Program-made: the position numbers and the translations under genes
In this document: one piece after another, positions 15,647 to 24,517 of the stretch
Position numbering within the stretch: position 1 is the stretch's first letter
Layout of the letters: the number at the start of each line of letters is the position of its first letter
Notes under the pieces: generated by a model
Seen by the model: only the letters and a program-made list of their open reading frames with translations
The model's database searches: none
What the model was told of the DNA's origin: nothing
Source of the DNA: Bdellovibrionota bacterium
GTDB taxonomy: Bacteria > Bdellovibrionota > Bdellovibrionia > Bdellovibrionales > JAMPXM01
Length of the DNA: 33,445 nucleotides
Assembly: GCA_963170185.1 (NCBI GenBank)
Contig: CAUJGS010000080.1
Span: 1-33,445, forward strand
Reading direction: 5' to 3'

Positions 15647-16867
15647 CTAAGTTATCAGGGCGCGTGTGCGAAGACTCGTCTTCAGCTGCGAAATATCTTT
15701 CACCAGCTCCTCGCTCTTGGCCCCCGACACATCCGTGATCAGGTAGCCGACGGTCTGATCCGTCGCAAGACCTTGCGCCTGAATATTGGCACCGTGTTCA
15801 GAGATGATTGAGTTGATATCACCAAGAACACCGGGAACGTTTTTGTGGACATTGATAATGCGACTCGCACCTTCGTGAGCGCGAGGCAGATCAATCATCG
15901 GGAAATTCACCGCACCGGTGGTTGTTCCCTTCGTCAAAAAGGCGATAAAGCTTGCCGCCACCTCGAGGCCGATGGCTTCTTGTGCCTCCAAGGTGCTGCC
16001 GCCAATGTGAGGCGTGAGAATCACGTTCGGTAACCCCTGCAAAGGGCTCGTGAACTTTTGTTTGTTGCTCGCAGGTTCTTCGGGAAAGACATCAATCGCG
16101 GCACCAGAGAGCGCGCCGGAGCGAATCGCCTCGGCGAGAGCTTCGATATCCACCACGGTACCACGACTAGCGTTAATCAACGCCGCGCCTTTTTTCATCG
16201 AACGCAACTCTTTGGCGCCAATCATACTTCTTGTCTGCGAGGTGTCGGGAACATGAAGACTCACGAAATCCGCCGCTTTTAAAAGTTCGGGAAGTTTCCC
16301 GACGGATTGCGAATTGCCAAGCGGAAGCTTCTTCACGACGTCGTAGAAAAGAACCTTCATCCCAAACGCCTCGGCTAAAACGCTGACCTGACTTCCGATG
16401 TGGCCGTAGCCCACGATACCAAGAGTTTTGCCGCGCACTTCGTGAGCGCCATCGGCCGACTTGGTCCAAACTCCCTTGTGAGCATTGGTGTTACGATCGC
16501 CAAGCTGACGAGAAAGAGCTACGATCTCGGCAATCACAAGCTCCGCAACACTGCGCGTGTTGGAATGAGGGGCATTGAAAACCGGAATTCCCATCGCGTT
16601 TGCACGCTTGAGATCCACCTGGTCCGTGCCGATGCAAAAACAGCCGATCAGCTCAAGCGCTGGATGCCGTTTCAACACATCCGATGTCACTTGCGTCTTG
16701 GAGCGAATCCCAAGGACCTGAGCACCCTCAAGAGCTTCGTCAAGAGCCGCTCCGCTAGGAGAGTCCGGCAAAAGATCGACGTCATAGCCAGCCTCTTCGA
16801 GAGCGTTTTTGGCGCCAGCATGGATGTTTTCGAGAAGAACGATTCGGGGCTTCAGCTTTTTTCGCAT
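15647..16867 (-). CDS. serA: D-3-phosphoglycerate dehydrogenase with ACT domain
   Basis: SerA oxidises 3-phosphoglycerate with NAD+, the first step of serine synthesis. From ATG 16867 the protein has 406 residues, close to the 410 of E. coli SerA, to which it is visibly similar (FCIGTDQVDL, FNAPHSNTRSVAELVI, GIVGYGHIGSQ nucleotide-binding loop, LINASRGTVVD with the substrate Arg, DVFPEEPA with Glu, TPHIGGST with the catalytic His). Residues about 330-406 form an ACT domain (NVHKNVPGVLGDINSII) that in this family binds serine for feedback inhibition. A TTG at 16918 would add 17 residues, but those overlap the operator-like repeat, so the ATG is preferred. Its 60-base upstream gap is shared with the divergent sigma-54 activator. 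Confidence 0.94.
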   Translation of the reverse strand: MRKKLKPRIVLLENIHAGAKNALEEAGYDVDLLPDSPSGAALDEALEGAQVLGIRSKTQVTSDVLKRHPALELIGCFCIGTDQVDLKRANAMGIPVFNAPHSNTRSVAELVIAEIVALSRQLGDRNTNAHKGVWTKSADGAHEVRGKTLGIVGYGHIGSQVSVLAEAFGMKVLFYDVVKKLPLGNSQSVGKLPELLKAADFVSLHVPDTSQTRSMIGAKELRSMKKGAALINASRGTVVDIEALAEAIRSGALSGAAIDVFPEEPASNKQKFTSPLQGLPNVILTPHIGGSTLEAQEAIGLEVAASFIAFLTKGTTTGAVNFPMIDLPRAHEGASRIINVHKNVPGVLGDINSIISEHGANIQAQGLATDQTVGYLITDVSGAKSEELVKDISQLKTSLRTRALIT

Positions 16868-16891
16868 GCCGCCATAATGGCACAGTGGAGC

Positions 16892-16918
16892 TTGGCTGAA
16901 CACCCCCGAGACAGCCAA
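16892..16918. promoter_or_regulatory. Inverted repeat between serA and the sigma-54 activator, probable operator
   Basis: TTGGCTG (16892-16898) and CAGCCAA (16912-16918) form a perfect 7-base inverted repeat with a 13-base spacer, centres 20 bases apart (two helical turns). It fills the middle of the 60-base divergent gap between serA and the NtrC-type gene. TTGGCT may also serve as a -35 element for the plus-strand gene, with CAAAAT 18 bases on. Shared control of both genes is inferred. Confidence 0.5.
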
Positions 16919-16927
16919 AATATTCGC

Positions 16928-18331
16928 ATGTCGAAAACCAACCTTACTCGCCGCGTTCTGGTCCTGGATGATGACGACCTGGTTCCAGCATCGCTTCGCC
17001 TAGCCCTTCCTAGCCATTGGTCAATGACCGCGTGCTCAACACCGGATGAAGTCTGGTCGCGAAGCGATTTGACCGAGTTTTCTGCCGCATTTGTCGACAT
17101 GCACCTGACCGGTCGCCTGGAAACCGCCGAAGGTCTCGAGGTCATTCGACGTCTCAGTTCCATGGTGCCAATGCTCGAGTGTGTCGCAATGAGCGGCAAT
17201 CTTGACCGAAAACTGATGGAGCAAGGACTCGAATCCGGCGCCAGTCGGTTTCTTGGAAAGCCGATCGTGACAGAAGAGTTTCTTCACGTCTTAGAAAAAA
17301 TCGAAGCGCTCTTGGAGATTCGCGAAACGCGCGAGTCTCTTAGCCAAAGCCAAACTCACAATCCAACTCGTGCCCCAAGGTGGATCGGCAACTCCGAAAA
17401 GTCGAAAGACGTATTGAGGCAAATCGCTAGCCTCAAAGGCGAACCCGGCCCGATCCTCCTAGAGGGGGAATCCGGTTGCGGCAAAGAAGTCGCGGCTTTC
17501 TTGCTTCATCAACAAGAGCTGCCGCGCACTCGTCCCTTCATTCGCGTGAATCTCGGGGCAATTCCGGAATCGGTCTTTGAAAGCGAGATGTTTGGCCACA
17601 TGAAAGGAGCCTTCACGGGAGCCGACCAAAATCGTGCGGGCCTTATCGAAGCCGCAGCCGGTGGGGATCTCTTTCTCGACGAAATCGAAGCTTTGCCGCT
17701 TGCCAATCAAGCTAAGCTCTTGCGCTTTCTCGAATCCGGAGAAACCCGTCGCGTCGGCGCCCGAGAGGCCCAGCATGTTCAGGTGCGTGTGATCGTCGCC
17801 ACCAATCGCAGTCTTTCGGAGATGGTAAAAAGCGGCGAGTTCCGCGAAGACCTTCTCTGGCGCGTAAGTGGCAAGGTGGTGCGTCTTCCGGCCTTACGTG
17901 ATCGCCGAGAAGATATCCCTTTGCTGGCGGAATACTTTCTCTCGCTGGAACGACCTCGTCGCAACAAACACTTTGCTGACGATGCGCTCGCCTTGCTTCA
18001 GCGGCTGCCGTTTACGGGAAACATTCGCGAGCTAAAACGTCTTTGCGAACAAGTGAGCCTTCAAGCCCCCCTTCCCGTGATTCGGGAACAGGATTTGCGC
18101 CAAAGCTTGCCGACCGGATTGATGCCGACTGGCATCGCTTCGTCCATGAATCAGGAAGCCGAGCTTGATCTCAGTCTCGGTTTAAACGAGCTCACTGCGC
18201 GATATGAAGCCTATGTGATTCGTCAAGCTCTCACGCGCTTTACCGAACCAGATCTTGCCGCAGAGAAGATAGGAATTTCGCGTTCCAGTATGTATAAGAA
18301 GATGAAAGACTACGGGATCGAGCGACTTTGA
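16928..18331 (+). CDS. NtrC-family sigma-54-dependent response regulator
   Basis: From ATG 16928 the product has 467 residues. A receiver domain (8-125) has acidic Asp14-Asp16, phospho-acceptor Asp57 in FVDMHLTG and Lys111 in FLGKPI. The AAA+ domain (about 150-385) has Walker A GESGCGKE (180-187), the sigma-54 contact loop GAFTGA (227-232), Walker B LFLDEI (248-253) and arginine-finger region RDRREDIPLL. The C-terminal Fis-type helix-turn-helix contains DLAAEKIGISRSSMYKKMKDYGI. All parts needed to activate sigma-54 promoters are present. The frame is open upstream through the serA gene, but the ATG at 16928 begins exactly at the receiver. There is no ribosome site, so a leaderless start is possible. 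It could be the transcriptional output of the phosphorelay coded upstream (inference). Confidence 0.92.
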   Translation: MSKTNLTRRVLVLDDDDLVPASLRLALPSHWSMTACSTPDEVWSRSDLTEFSAAFVDMHLTGRLETAEGLEVIRRLSSMVPMLECVAMSGNLDRKLMEQGLESGASRFLGKPIVTEEFLHVLEKIEALLEIRETRESLSQSQTHNPTRAPRWIGNSEKSKDVLRQIASLKGEPGPILLEGESGCGKEVAAFLLHQQELPRTRPFIRVNLGAIPESVFESEMFGHMKGAFTGADQNRAGLIEAAAGGDLFLDEIEALPLANQAKLLRFLESGETRRVGAREAQHVQVRVIVATNRSLSEMVKSGEFREDLLWRVSGKVVRLPALRDRREDIPLLAEYFLSLERPRRNKHFADDALALLQRLPFTGNIRELKRLCEQVSLQAPLPVIREQDLRQSLPTGLMPTGIASSMNQEAELDLSLGLNELTARYEAYVIRQALTRFTEPDLAAEKIGISRSSMYKKMKDYGIERL

Positions 18332-18361
18332 CCGACGGACCGGGGATGAGGTTCCAGAAGC

Positions 18362-19297
18362 ATGTGGCAAATTTGGCATGAGCCTACCTACGTACAGACC
18401 TTCGCAATTGTGATGGGCGTTCTCCTCACATTGACGGTCGGCTTTTTCTTTTTGCGCAGCCGAAGCCCTCAGCTTCAAGCCGGTTGGGCGAGCCTTGTCA
18501 GCTGGTCGATCGCGACACCCGTTTTGTTTGTGCTCCTAGGCGCATCGGGCAACTGGGCACTGATCGGCCTTGGCATCGTCTCCGTCATGGCCTTCAAAAT
18601 TTTCTTTCAGCTCACGGGCATGTATCACCGATCTTATTTCGTGTGGCTTTCATATGGCGGGGTCGCGGCACTTTGCTATCTGATCCACACTGGAAGTCGC
18701 GAACTTTACAACACCATGCCGATGATCTTCTTTGCCGCGATCTGCCTGATCCCGATCGTTCGCAACTCGCACAAGCAAATGATCCAGTATATGGCGCTGA
18801 CGCTGATGGCGTTCATGTTCCTCGGCTGGTCGTTCTTGCACATGGGATGGATCCTGAAACTGGACCGTGGACCTTACCTTGCGATCTACATCACGATTCT
18901 CACGGAAGTCTTCGACAACTTGTCGCTCGCGGTCTCGCGGTTCTTCGGAAACCACAAAATGTTTTCGCGCATCACACCTCGTCGGAACTGGGAAGGCTTC
19001 TTCGTCGCGGCCCCCCTCACCATCCTCTTGGCATTTAGCTTTCGCCACCTCTTGCCGGAACAAAGCGAGCAATGGTGGATCGCCTCGGGCATCGCCGCCG
19101 TATTCGGCGGCAGCCTTGGGGACCTCGTGCTCTCGGTCATCCGTCGCGATCTCGGCATCAAAGACGTCGGCGTGTTTATCATCGGCCGCGGTGATTTTTT
19201 GTCAGTCATCGACCGCCTGATCTTCGTTGCACCAATTTTTTACTACCTCATGTGGTATCTCGAGGCGAATAAGACTCTCACTTCGTGGGTGCCCTGA
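18362..19297 (+). CDS. cdsA: Phosphatidate cytidylyltransferase (CDP-diglyceride synthase) family protein
   Basis: A 311-residue integral membrane protein with about eight hydrophobic helices. CdsA makes CDP-diacylglycerol from phosphatidate and CTP, the branch point of phospholipid synthesis. The CTP_transf_1 signature is recognisable in GGSLGDLVLSVIRRDLGIKDVG (about 249-270) followed by IGRGDFLSVIDRL. The usual ending of this signature is GHGGxLDRxDS, so the last part is altered (final Asp-Ser missing, reads DRLIF). Catalytic activity is therefore likely but not certain. A GAGG ribosome site precedes the ATG. The stop overlaps the start of the acyltransferase gene by one base (TGATG), placing both in one phospholipid operon. 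Confidence 0.85.
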   Translation: MWQIWHEPTYVQTFAIVMGVLLTLTVGFFFLRSRSPQLQAGWASLVSWSIATPVLFVLLGASGNWALIGLGIVSVMAFKIFFQLTGMYHRSYFVWLSYGGVAALCYLIHTGSRELYNTMPMIFFAAICLIPIVRNSHKQMIQYMALTLMAFMFLGWSFLHMGWILKLDRGPYLAIYITILTEVFDNLSLAVSRFFGNHKMFSRITPRRNWEGFFVAAPLTILLAFSFRHLLPEQSEQWWIASGIAAVFGGSLGDLVLSVIRRDLGIKDVGVFIIGRGDFLSVIDRLIFVAPIFYYLMWYLEANKTLTSWVP

Positions 19298-20037
19298 TGC
19301 GCGATTGGGACTACGAGAACGAGCAATGGACGAGGCTGCCGGGCTACCTCAAGCACCTCCCGATCTTCACCCGGCACTACGATCTGGTGAGTCTCGTTTT
19401 TCGTACGCTGTGGTCGATCATTCTAAAGTATTGGTTCTTCCGTTTTTATATCCGTCTCAAAGTCGTCGGCGACTTTCACGAGGTTCGACGCAACTATCCC
19501 AAGCTCCTTGTCATCAGCAATCACGCTAGCCACTTAGATGCCGTCTCCATTGCAGCGGCTATTCCGTTTCGCTACTGGCTTGATCTCTACATCGCGGCGG
19601 CAAAAGACTACTTCTTCACCAATCCGCTATTCACCTTCTTTTCTAAACACTGTCTCGGCGCGATCCCGATCGACCGCAAAGACAAAAAAGGGGAAGCCGT
19701 CGAGCTCTGTCTGACTCTGCTTTCAAAACTTGAGGCGATTTGGCTGATTATTTTTCCAGAGGGCACTCGCTCCAAAGATGGCTTCATCGGTCAGTTCAAA
19801 CGCGGCGTAAGTCTATTCAGCGAAAAGACCACGACGCCGCTTTTGTTTTTATATCTCGAAGGCAACGGCGATCTCTGGCCCAAGGGACGCATCTTCGCCG
19901 TTCCCGGCCCCCTGACGATTCACGTCGGCCCCGTCCACCCGCCTGCAAATATCGAATTGATCTACGAGAACTACCGTCAGTGGGTTATGAGCATCAACCC
20001 AAACGCCTTCCGTGAAGAAAATGAGGAGACGACATGA
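19297..20037 (+). CDS. plsC: 1-acylglycerol-3-phosphate acyltransferase (PlsC-like)
   Basis: A 246-residue membrane-associated acyltransferase of the PlsC family, which adds the second acyl chain to lysophosphatidate to give phosphatidate, the substrate of the preceding gene product. Motif I NHASHLD is at 75-81 (catalytic His76 and Asp81), motif II-like GAIPIDRKD at about 121-129, motif III FPEGTRSKDG at 153-162, and a later Pro-rich motif in VPGPLTIHVGPVHPP. A hydrophobic segment at about 30-52 may anchor it to the inner membrane. ATG 19297 was chosen because it overlaps the upstream stop; GTG 19285 would add four residues. Its end overlaps the next start by four bases (ATGA). Confidence 0.9.
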   Translation: MRDWDYENEQWTRLPGYLKHLPIFTRHYDLVSLVFRTLWSIILKYWFFRFYIRLKVVGDFHEVRRNYPKLLVISNHASHLDAVSIAAAIPFRYWLDLYIAAAKDYFFTNPLFTFFSKHCLGAIPIDRKDKKGEAVELCLTLLSKLEAIWLIIFPEGTRSKDGFIGQFKRGVSLFSEKTTTPLLFLYLEGNGDLWPKGRIFAVPGPLTIHVGPVHPPANIELIYENYRQWVMSINPNAFREENEETT

Positions 20038-20963
20038 CTTCGTTTCGCGACCTTCCAAACCCTCACGCCGACAGTCTCAAAAATCTTCAGCTCAAAGTCG
20101 GTGACTACGAAATTCACGCCGTTCCCACCGGCCTCTTTGGGCTCGATGGCGGAGCGATGTTTGGAACGGTTCCAAAAGTTTTGTGGGAGAAATCCAACCC
20201 CAGCGACAGCGCCAATCGAATCGCGATGGAAGCCCGTGCCTTACTCTTAAAATCCCCCACTCACCGCATTCTCATTGATTGCGGAATCGGCGGTGACTTT
20301 ATCGCGAAATATGGCGACAAGCTCGGAGCAAAGTTCGAAGAGATGTATGCGATCGACCGCGGAGCGACTTCGCTTGAAGGCTCGCTAAAACGCCTCGGTC
20401 TTACGACCGACGACATCACGCACGTGATCTTCACTCACCTTCACTTTGATCACGCGGGCGCAGCCACAAAAGCGGAAAACGGAAAAGTTGTTCCGACTTT
20501 CAAAAACGCCAAACACTTTGTTCAACGCGCCAACCTCGAAACCGCGCGCCATCCAAATCGTCGCGAAAAAGCCTCGTACTTTGGAGTGAACTTTGAAGCA
20601 GTGATCGCCAACCATCAGATGGAAATTCTCGACGGCCCGGTGAAAGACCTCCTGCCCGGAGTTTCGGTCGCCATCACAAACGGCCATACCATAGGCCAGC
20701 AATACGTGCGCATTTCAGATGGAAAGAACACAGTTTATTACTGCGGTGATTTGATTCCAACCTCGTCACACGTTCGCCTCCCCTGGGTGATGGGTTACGA
20801 CCTTCGTCCACTGGAACTCATCGAAGAAAAAGCCGTTCTGCTTGAGCAAGCCGCCCAGGAGTCCGCCTATCTTTTTTTTGAGCACGATCCTTACTTAGAC
20901 CTCGTGAATGTCATCGCTGATCGTGGTGACTTTGCAGTCCGCGATCGCTTTAGACTGACTTAA
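20034..20963 (+). CDS. Metallo-beta-lactamase-fold hydrolase (N-acyl-homoserine-lactonase-like group)
   Basis: The 309-residue protein has the full dinuclear metal site of MBL hydrolases: HLHFDH at 135-140, His218 in TNGHTIGQ, Asp239 in YCGDLIP and His284 in FEHDP. The layout, with a long N-terminal strand region and the CGDL and FEHD motifs, resembles the AHL-lactonase/YtnP-like branch, but the substrate cannot be told from sequence. There is no signal peptide, so it is cytoplasmic. It is translationally coupled to PlsC (ATGA overlap), which suggests a role tied to lipid or acyl-derived molecules. After the stop, a GGAAAT/ATTTCC hairpin (about 20972-20999) lacks a T-run and is not a convincing terminator. 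Confidence 0.88.
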   Translation: MTSFRDLPNPHADSLKNLQLKVGDYEIHAVPTGLFGLDGGAMFGTVPKVLWEKSNPSDSANRIAMEARALLLKSPTHRILIDCGIGGDFIAKYGDKLGAKFEEMYAIDRGATSLEGSLKRLGLTTDDITHVIFTHLHFDHAGAATKAENGKVVPTFKNAKHFVQRANLETARHPNRREKASYFGVNFEAVIANHQMEILDGPVKDLLPGVSVAITNGHTIGQQYVRISDGKNTVYYCGDLIPTSSHVRLPWVMGYDLRPLELIEEKAVLLEQAAQESAYLFFEHDPYLDLVNVIADRGDFAVRDRFRLT

Positions 20964-21070
20964 GTATCGGCCGGAAATTCGCTCTGGATGCGGATTTCCA
21001 GGAATTATGTCAAACAGGCCTGGACCTCAGAACACTCGCCGCATCGAAGTTTTCCACACAGAATAACGAG

Positions 21071-22456
21071 ATGGCATTGTTCAAAGCTTTCTCTGGTTTG
21101 TTTCTTTCGGAAAAACTTCCTTCCACTAAACTCTTCTCAAATGGGATGACCGCACTCGTGCTCGCATGCGCACTGACGGCGTGTAACAAACCAAGCTTTG
21201 AAGCCGTTGATGGTTTACAAAGCGAAGGCCCAAGTGGCGAAGTCCCAACTCCGACGCCAGCACCAACACCAGAGCCAACTCCGGTGCCCACTCCAGAACC
21301 GACACCTGCACCAACTCCGGAACCAACACCAGAGCCCACACCTATTCCAACTCCAGTCCCTACACCGGTACCTACACCCGTACCAACACCAGAACCCACG
21401 CCTATTCCGACTCCAGTGCCTACACCTTCGCCCACGCCCGTTCCAACACCAGAACCCACGCCAGTGCCAACTCCGACACCGACGCCAACTCCCTCGCCCA
21501 CTCCAGTGCCGACACCTGTTCCAACACCAACTCCGGTTCCGACCATCACCGAGTACTTCAGCCAATCCGACACCGCAAACAAGGTCGACATTCTCATCGT
21601 CGACGACAACTCGGAATCGATGGAAAGCAAACAACGCAAGATGGGTTCTCGTTTTGCGAACTTCATCTCAGGTATCAAAGATCTCGATTATCAAATCGGC
21701 ATCACAACAACGGACGTCTCAGGACCTCGTGGTTCCGGCTGGGCGACAGACGGCCGCCTCGTCGACTACAAGGGAACGACGACGAAATTCCTGACACCCA
21801 CAACACCAAATGCGCAACAGCTCTTCCTCAACACGATCCGACGTGACGAAACCATCGACTGCGGTGATCGCACACGCTTTCCGTATTGCCCATCTAGTGT
21901 GGAGCAACCGCTGAAAGCGACGATCATGGCGCTTGACGAACGCTTTGCGGCCAACGCCGGCTTCTTCCGCGACGGCGTCGACCTCGCCCTTGTCGTCCTC
22001 TCGGACGAAGACGAAATGAGCGATGGAAAAAATCCGGCGATGACACGTCCGCGTGCGGTCATCGACGCATTCACGGCTGTGTTTGCCGACACGAAGCGAT
22101 TCATGGCTCACGGAATTATCATCAAGCCAAACGATTCAACGTGCCTGAACGCTCAGAGAAAAGATTCAGGTGTTGGATACTACGGCCATCAAGTAAATGC
22201 CCTTGCGACCATGACAGGCGGACGAACATATTCCATCTGCGATGCCGACTACGGAAAACATCTTTCGTCGATCTCGGACGATGTTCGTAAACTCGTCTCG
22301 AGCTTTGAGCTCAAGTTTGAGCCGATCCCAAGCTCGGTCAAAGTTTCCGTCTGGCCCGCCACTTCCATCAAATGGCGCGTAGAGGGAAAACTCGTCGTCT
22401 TCGACTCACCACCGCCAGCCGGTTCACGAGTCGAAGTGACCTATGTCGCCAAGTGA
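21071..22456 (+). CDS. von Willebrand factor A-domain lipoprotein with Pro-Thr repeat linker
   Basis: A 461-residue exported protein. The N-terminus has a signal sequence ending in a lipobox LTAC (Cys38). Residues 59-158 are an uninterrupted (P-T-P-x) linker. The C-terminal half is a vWA domain: strand [14 protein letters not shown] with a MIDAS-type DxSxS (Asp179-Ser181-Ser183), then Cys pairs at [10 protein letters not shown] and a second Asp-rich strand [17 protein letters not shown]-terminal beta domain (about 410-461) may be a sandwich. Known: vWA domains bind metal and other proteins. Inferred: an outer-membrane lipoprotein that uses the stiff linker to hold the vWA head away from the membrane. 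An in-frame ATG at 21146 would leave too short a signal peptide. Confidence 0.87.
   Translation: MALFKAFSGLFLSEKLPSTKLFSNGMTALVLACALTACNKPSFEAVDGLQSEGPSGEVPTPTPAPTPEPTPVPTPEPTPAPTPEPTPEPTPIPTPVPTPVPTPVPTPEPTPIPTPVPTPSPTPVPTPEPTPVPTPTPTPTPSPTPVPTPVPTPTPVPTITEYFSQSDTANKVDILIVDDNSESMESKQRKMGSRFANFISGIKDLDYQIGITTTDVSGPRGSGWATDGRLVDYKGTTTKFLTPTTPNAQQLFLNTIRRDETIDCGDRTRFPYCPSSVEQPLKATIMALDERFAANAGFFRDGVDLALVVLSDEDEMSDGKNPAMTRPRAVIDAFTAVFADTKRFMAHGIIIKPNDSTCLNAQRKDSGVGYYGHQVNALATMTGGRTYSICDADYGKHLSSISDDVRKLVSSFELKFEPIPSSVKVSVWPATSIKWRVEGKLVVFDSPPPAGSRVEVTYVAK
21245..21544 (+). repeat. Tandem 12-base coding repeat (Pro-Thr-Pro-x)
   Basis: About 300 bases of degenerate tandem units of the form CCN-ACN-CCN-xxN encode the Pro-Thr linker. 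The fourth residue varies among Val, Glu, Ala, Ile, Ser and Thr. Both strands stay open across it, which creates long false frames rich in Gly-Val on the minus strand. Such tracts can change length by slippage or recombination. Confidence 0.9.
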
Positions 22457-22496
22457 TGCGCCGAATCGCTAGGTAACACAAAGCGTTCCCTACCGC

Positions 22497-22521
22497 CCTG
22501 CGCAGCATTTCGCTGCACAGG
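22497..22521 (+). other. Hairpin upstream of the RegB-like kinase gene
   Basis: CCTG-C-GCAGC and GCTGC-A-CAGG pair with one mismatch around a five-base loop. It lies between the vWA gene stop (22456) and the kinase start (22567). No T-run follows, so it is either a factor-dependent end of the upstream transcript or a leader structure for the kinase. Confidence 0.35.
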
Positions 22522-22566
22522 CTAAAAGAGGTCCCATCCTCCCCGGTGTTTGGCTATAGAGAACGG

Positions 22567-23898
22567 ATGCCGGGAACCAATAAATTTCAAGAGGCCCATC
22601 GGGCAATCGCCCAGGTGTTTAAGTTTCCGGAAGATGTTCACAACATCGAAACCGCGAAGCTCACGTGGATTGTCCGTTTGCGATGGATCGTCTGCACGTT
22701 CTTTCTGCTTCTCTCGCCGGCTGGCTACGTGGTCGGACTTCTCAACAAAAATACGCTCGCCATCTTTGTCGGCGCTCTTGGGTTACTGGCCCTCTTTAAT
22801 CTCTTCACGCGGCTCTTCTTTCTGGGAACTGAACAGGAAACTAGAAAATCTCCTCCAACTCCTATTCTCGTGAGCTCGCAATTCGCCGTCGATCTGGTCG
22901 CTGTCTCCAGTCTTTTGATGATCGCCGGAGGAATCACAAACCCACTTACCCCACTCTTTTTCGTCAACGTCGCACTCGGCGCCGTGCTTATTCGCGGCCA
23001 CTATGCCTGGCCCTACTGGGGCCTCAGCCACACATTTTTTTTCGGACTGCAAACACAGTACGTCCTTGAACGAGTCGATCCCACAACGGAGATCTCCCTC
23101 ATCTTCTGGACAGCGCCGCACATTTTGATCGCGGCGGTCTGGCTCGTGATGCGATCACTTGGTTCTTATCTCGAAAGTCAGTCCGAAGCCTTGGTAAGAA
23201 GCCGAACTTTCACCGAACGCCAAGACCGCCTTCGCGCCATTGGCGCGCTCGCAGCAGGCTTTTCCCACGAGTTCGCAAGCCCTTTGAATGCCGCAAAACT
23301 CCGCCTGGCCCGACTTCGCCGAGACGTCGACTCGAGTCGCGGTGCCGCCGCACTTTTGGAAAACATCGACGCCGCCGAAATCTGCGTCGCCGCCTGCGAG
23401 AAGGTCATTCACGAAATGAATGCTTCGCAGTTTGATGTCGGCTCTCACGAAAAACGAGCCATCCCAATTTCCGAGTTTCTCAATGACATCGGTGAAGCTT
23501 GGCGAGAAGAACATCCCGAAGCAAAACTCAACATCCAAGCAGACCTCGACTCACGGGTCGAAGTGCCGGTCGTGAGCTTCGCGCAAGTTCTTATCAACCT
23601 GCTCGACAACGCTCACGAGGCCAAGCCTGACGGTGAAATCCACATGAAACTGGAAAGAGCCGACTTGTGGATCAAACTCGCCGTCGAGGACACAGGCCCC
23701 GGTTTCTCCGACGCTGTCCTCGAACGCCGAGGCGAACCGTTTCTCACAACAAAACCCAACGGCACCGGCTTAGGTCTCTATGTCAGCGAAATCTTCGCTC
23801 AAAGCCTCGGCGGCCGCTTACTTATCGAAAACCGTTCACCTATGGGCGCAAGAGTCAGCCTAACGTGGCCAGCCTTTCACAACACGGAGCAAGTATGA
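22567..23898 (+). CDS. regB: RegB/PrrB-type redox-sensing histidine kinase
   Basis: From ATG 22567 the product has 443 residues. Five or six transmembrane helices fill about 30-200 (numbering from the GTG at 22546, seven residues longer). The segment GGITNPLTPLFF (128-139) matches the RegB quinone-site motif GGxxNPxxxL. The H-box is GALAAGFSHEFASPLNAAKL with His241. Cys284 in AACEKVI sits where RegB has its redox-active Cys (ERCR region), by my alignment. The ATPase domain has NLLDNAHEA, VEDTGPGF and GTGLGLYVS. RegB kinases sense quinone or thiol redox state and phosphorylate RegA. The adjoining gene, overlapping by four bases, encodes a RegA-like regulator, which supports the assignment. Confidence 0.87.
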   Translation: MPGTNKFQEAHRAIAQVFKFPEDVHNIETAKLTWIVRLRWIVCTFFLLLSPAGYVVGLLNKNTLAIFVGALGLLALFNLFTRLFFLGTEQETRKSPPTPILVSSQFAVDLVAVSSLLMIAGGITNPLTPLFFVNVALGAVLIRGHYAWPYWGLSHTFFFGLQTQYVLERVDPTTEISLIFWTAPHILIAAVWLVMRSLGSYLESQSEALVRSRTFTERQDRLRAIGALAAGFSHEFASPLNAAKLRLARLRRDVDSSRGAAALLENIDAAEICVAACEKVIHEMNASQFDVGSHEKRAIPISEFLNDIGEAWREEHPEAKLNIQADLDSRVEVPVVSFAQVLINLLDNAHEAKPDGEIHMKLERADLWIKLAVEDTGPGFSDAVLERRGEPFLTTKPNGTGLGLYVSEIFAQSLGGRLLIENRSPMGARVSLTWPAFHNTEQV

Positions 23899-24407
23899 CG
23901 AAAAACACAGTTCTGCTCTTGGAAGACGACCTCAATCTCGCATCAAGCCTGAAGCGCGAATTCGAAGACCATGGATTCGATGTCATTCTCGCAAGCCGCA
24001 TCAGTGAAATTCCGGAAAGCTCGGTGCTCACACACGCCGTGCTTGATCTGCGGCTTTCGGGCGGAGAATTTGGCCTTGAGGCGATTTCAAAAATCAAAGA
24101 CAAGTCGCCCGACGCAAAAATCGTCGTGCTCTCCGGTTACGGCAGTATCACGACAGCCGTTGAGGCCGTCAAACGCGGCGCTCTTGACTACCTCACCAAG
24201 CCGGCAAGCTTCGCCGAAATTCTTTCGGCCCTAGAGGGGCGCCGAGTCGCCGAAGACGCCGACTTCAAGCGCCGCTCGCTCTCGGAGATCGAGCACGAAT
24301 ACATCGACTTTGTCCTGACCAAAAATCGCGGCAATATCAGCCGAACAGCAAAGGACCTCGGCATCCATCGCCAGAGCCTGCAAAGAAAACTTAAAAAATA
24401 CACCTGA
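23895..24407 (+). CDS. regA: RegA/PrrA/ActR-type response regulator
   Basis: A 170-residue regulator of usual RegA length. The receiver has Glu10-Asp11-Asp12, phospho-acceptor Asp51 in AVLDLRLSGGEFGLEAI, and the very typical VVLSGYGSITTAVEAVKRGALDYLTKPA with the active-site Lys. The C-terminus holds a Fis-type helix-turn-helix, NISRTAKDLGIHRQSLQRKLKKY, the same style as RegA. Together with the kinase encoded just upstream (ATGA overlap) it forms a redox two-component system. Known targets of RegA are genes of respiration and energy balance; targets here are not known. No terminator is evident in the 110 bases after it. Confidence 0.92.
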   Translation: MTKNTVLLLEDDLNLASSLKREFEDHGFDVILASRISEIPESSVLTHAVLDLRLSGGEFGLEAISKIKDKSPDAKIVVLSGYGSITTAVEAVKRGALDYLTKPASFAEILSALEGRRVAEDADFKRRSLSEIEHEYIDFVLTKNRGNISRTAKDLGIHRQSLQRKLKKYT

Positions 24408-24517
24408 ACACAAGTAGCCGAACCGACTGAGCGGAATTGATCGCCGTGAAGCTTGAAGGCCAGAACCACGGCGGTGGACATCACCACTAAGATTTTTGTC
24501 GAATCAGTTTATTAAAA

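Noticed and set aside
16400-16927. Upstream extension of the sigma-54 activator
   Set aside because: The frame is open but runs antisense through serA with no receiver-like sequence; the domain begins at ATG 16928.
20972-20999. GGAAAT/ATTTCC hairpin after the MBL hydrolase gene as a terminator
   Set aside because: There is no T-run on either strand and the loop is long, so it was not listed as a terminator.
21010-21678. Long minus-strand frame rich in Gly-Val repeats
   Set aside because: It is the antisense reading of the Pro-Thr repeat in the vWA lipoprotein; the plus-strand frame has the lipobox and vWA domain.
24436-24490. Short reading frame ending in a Gly-Gly-Gly-His-His-His tail
   Set aside because: It is under 20 codons with a stop just before it; a chance frame in the intergenic region, though the His-rich end caught the eye.
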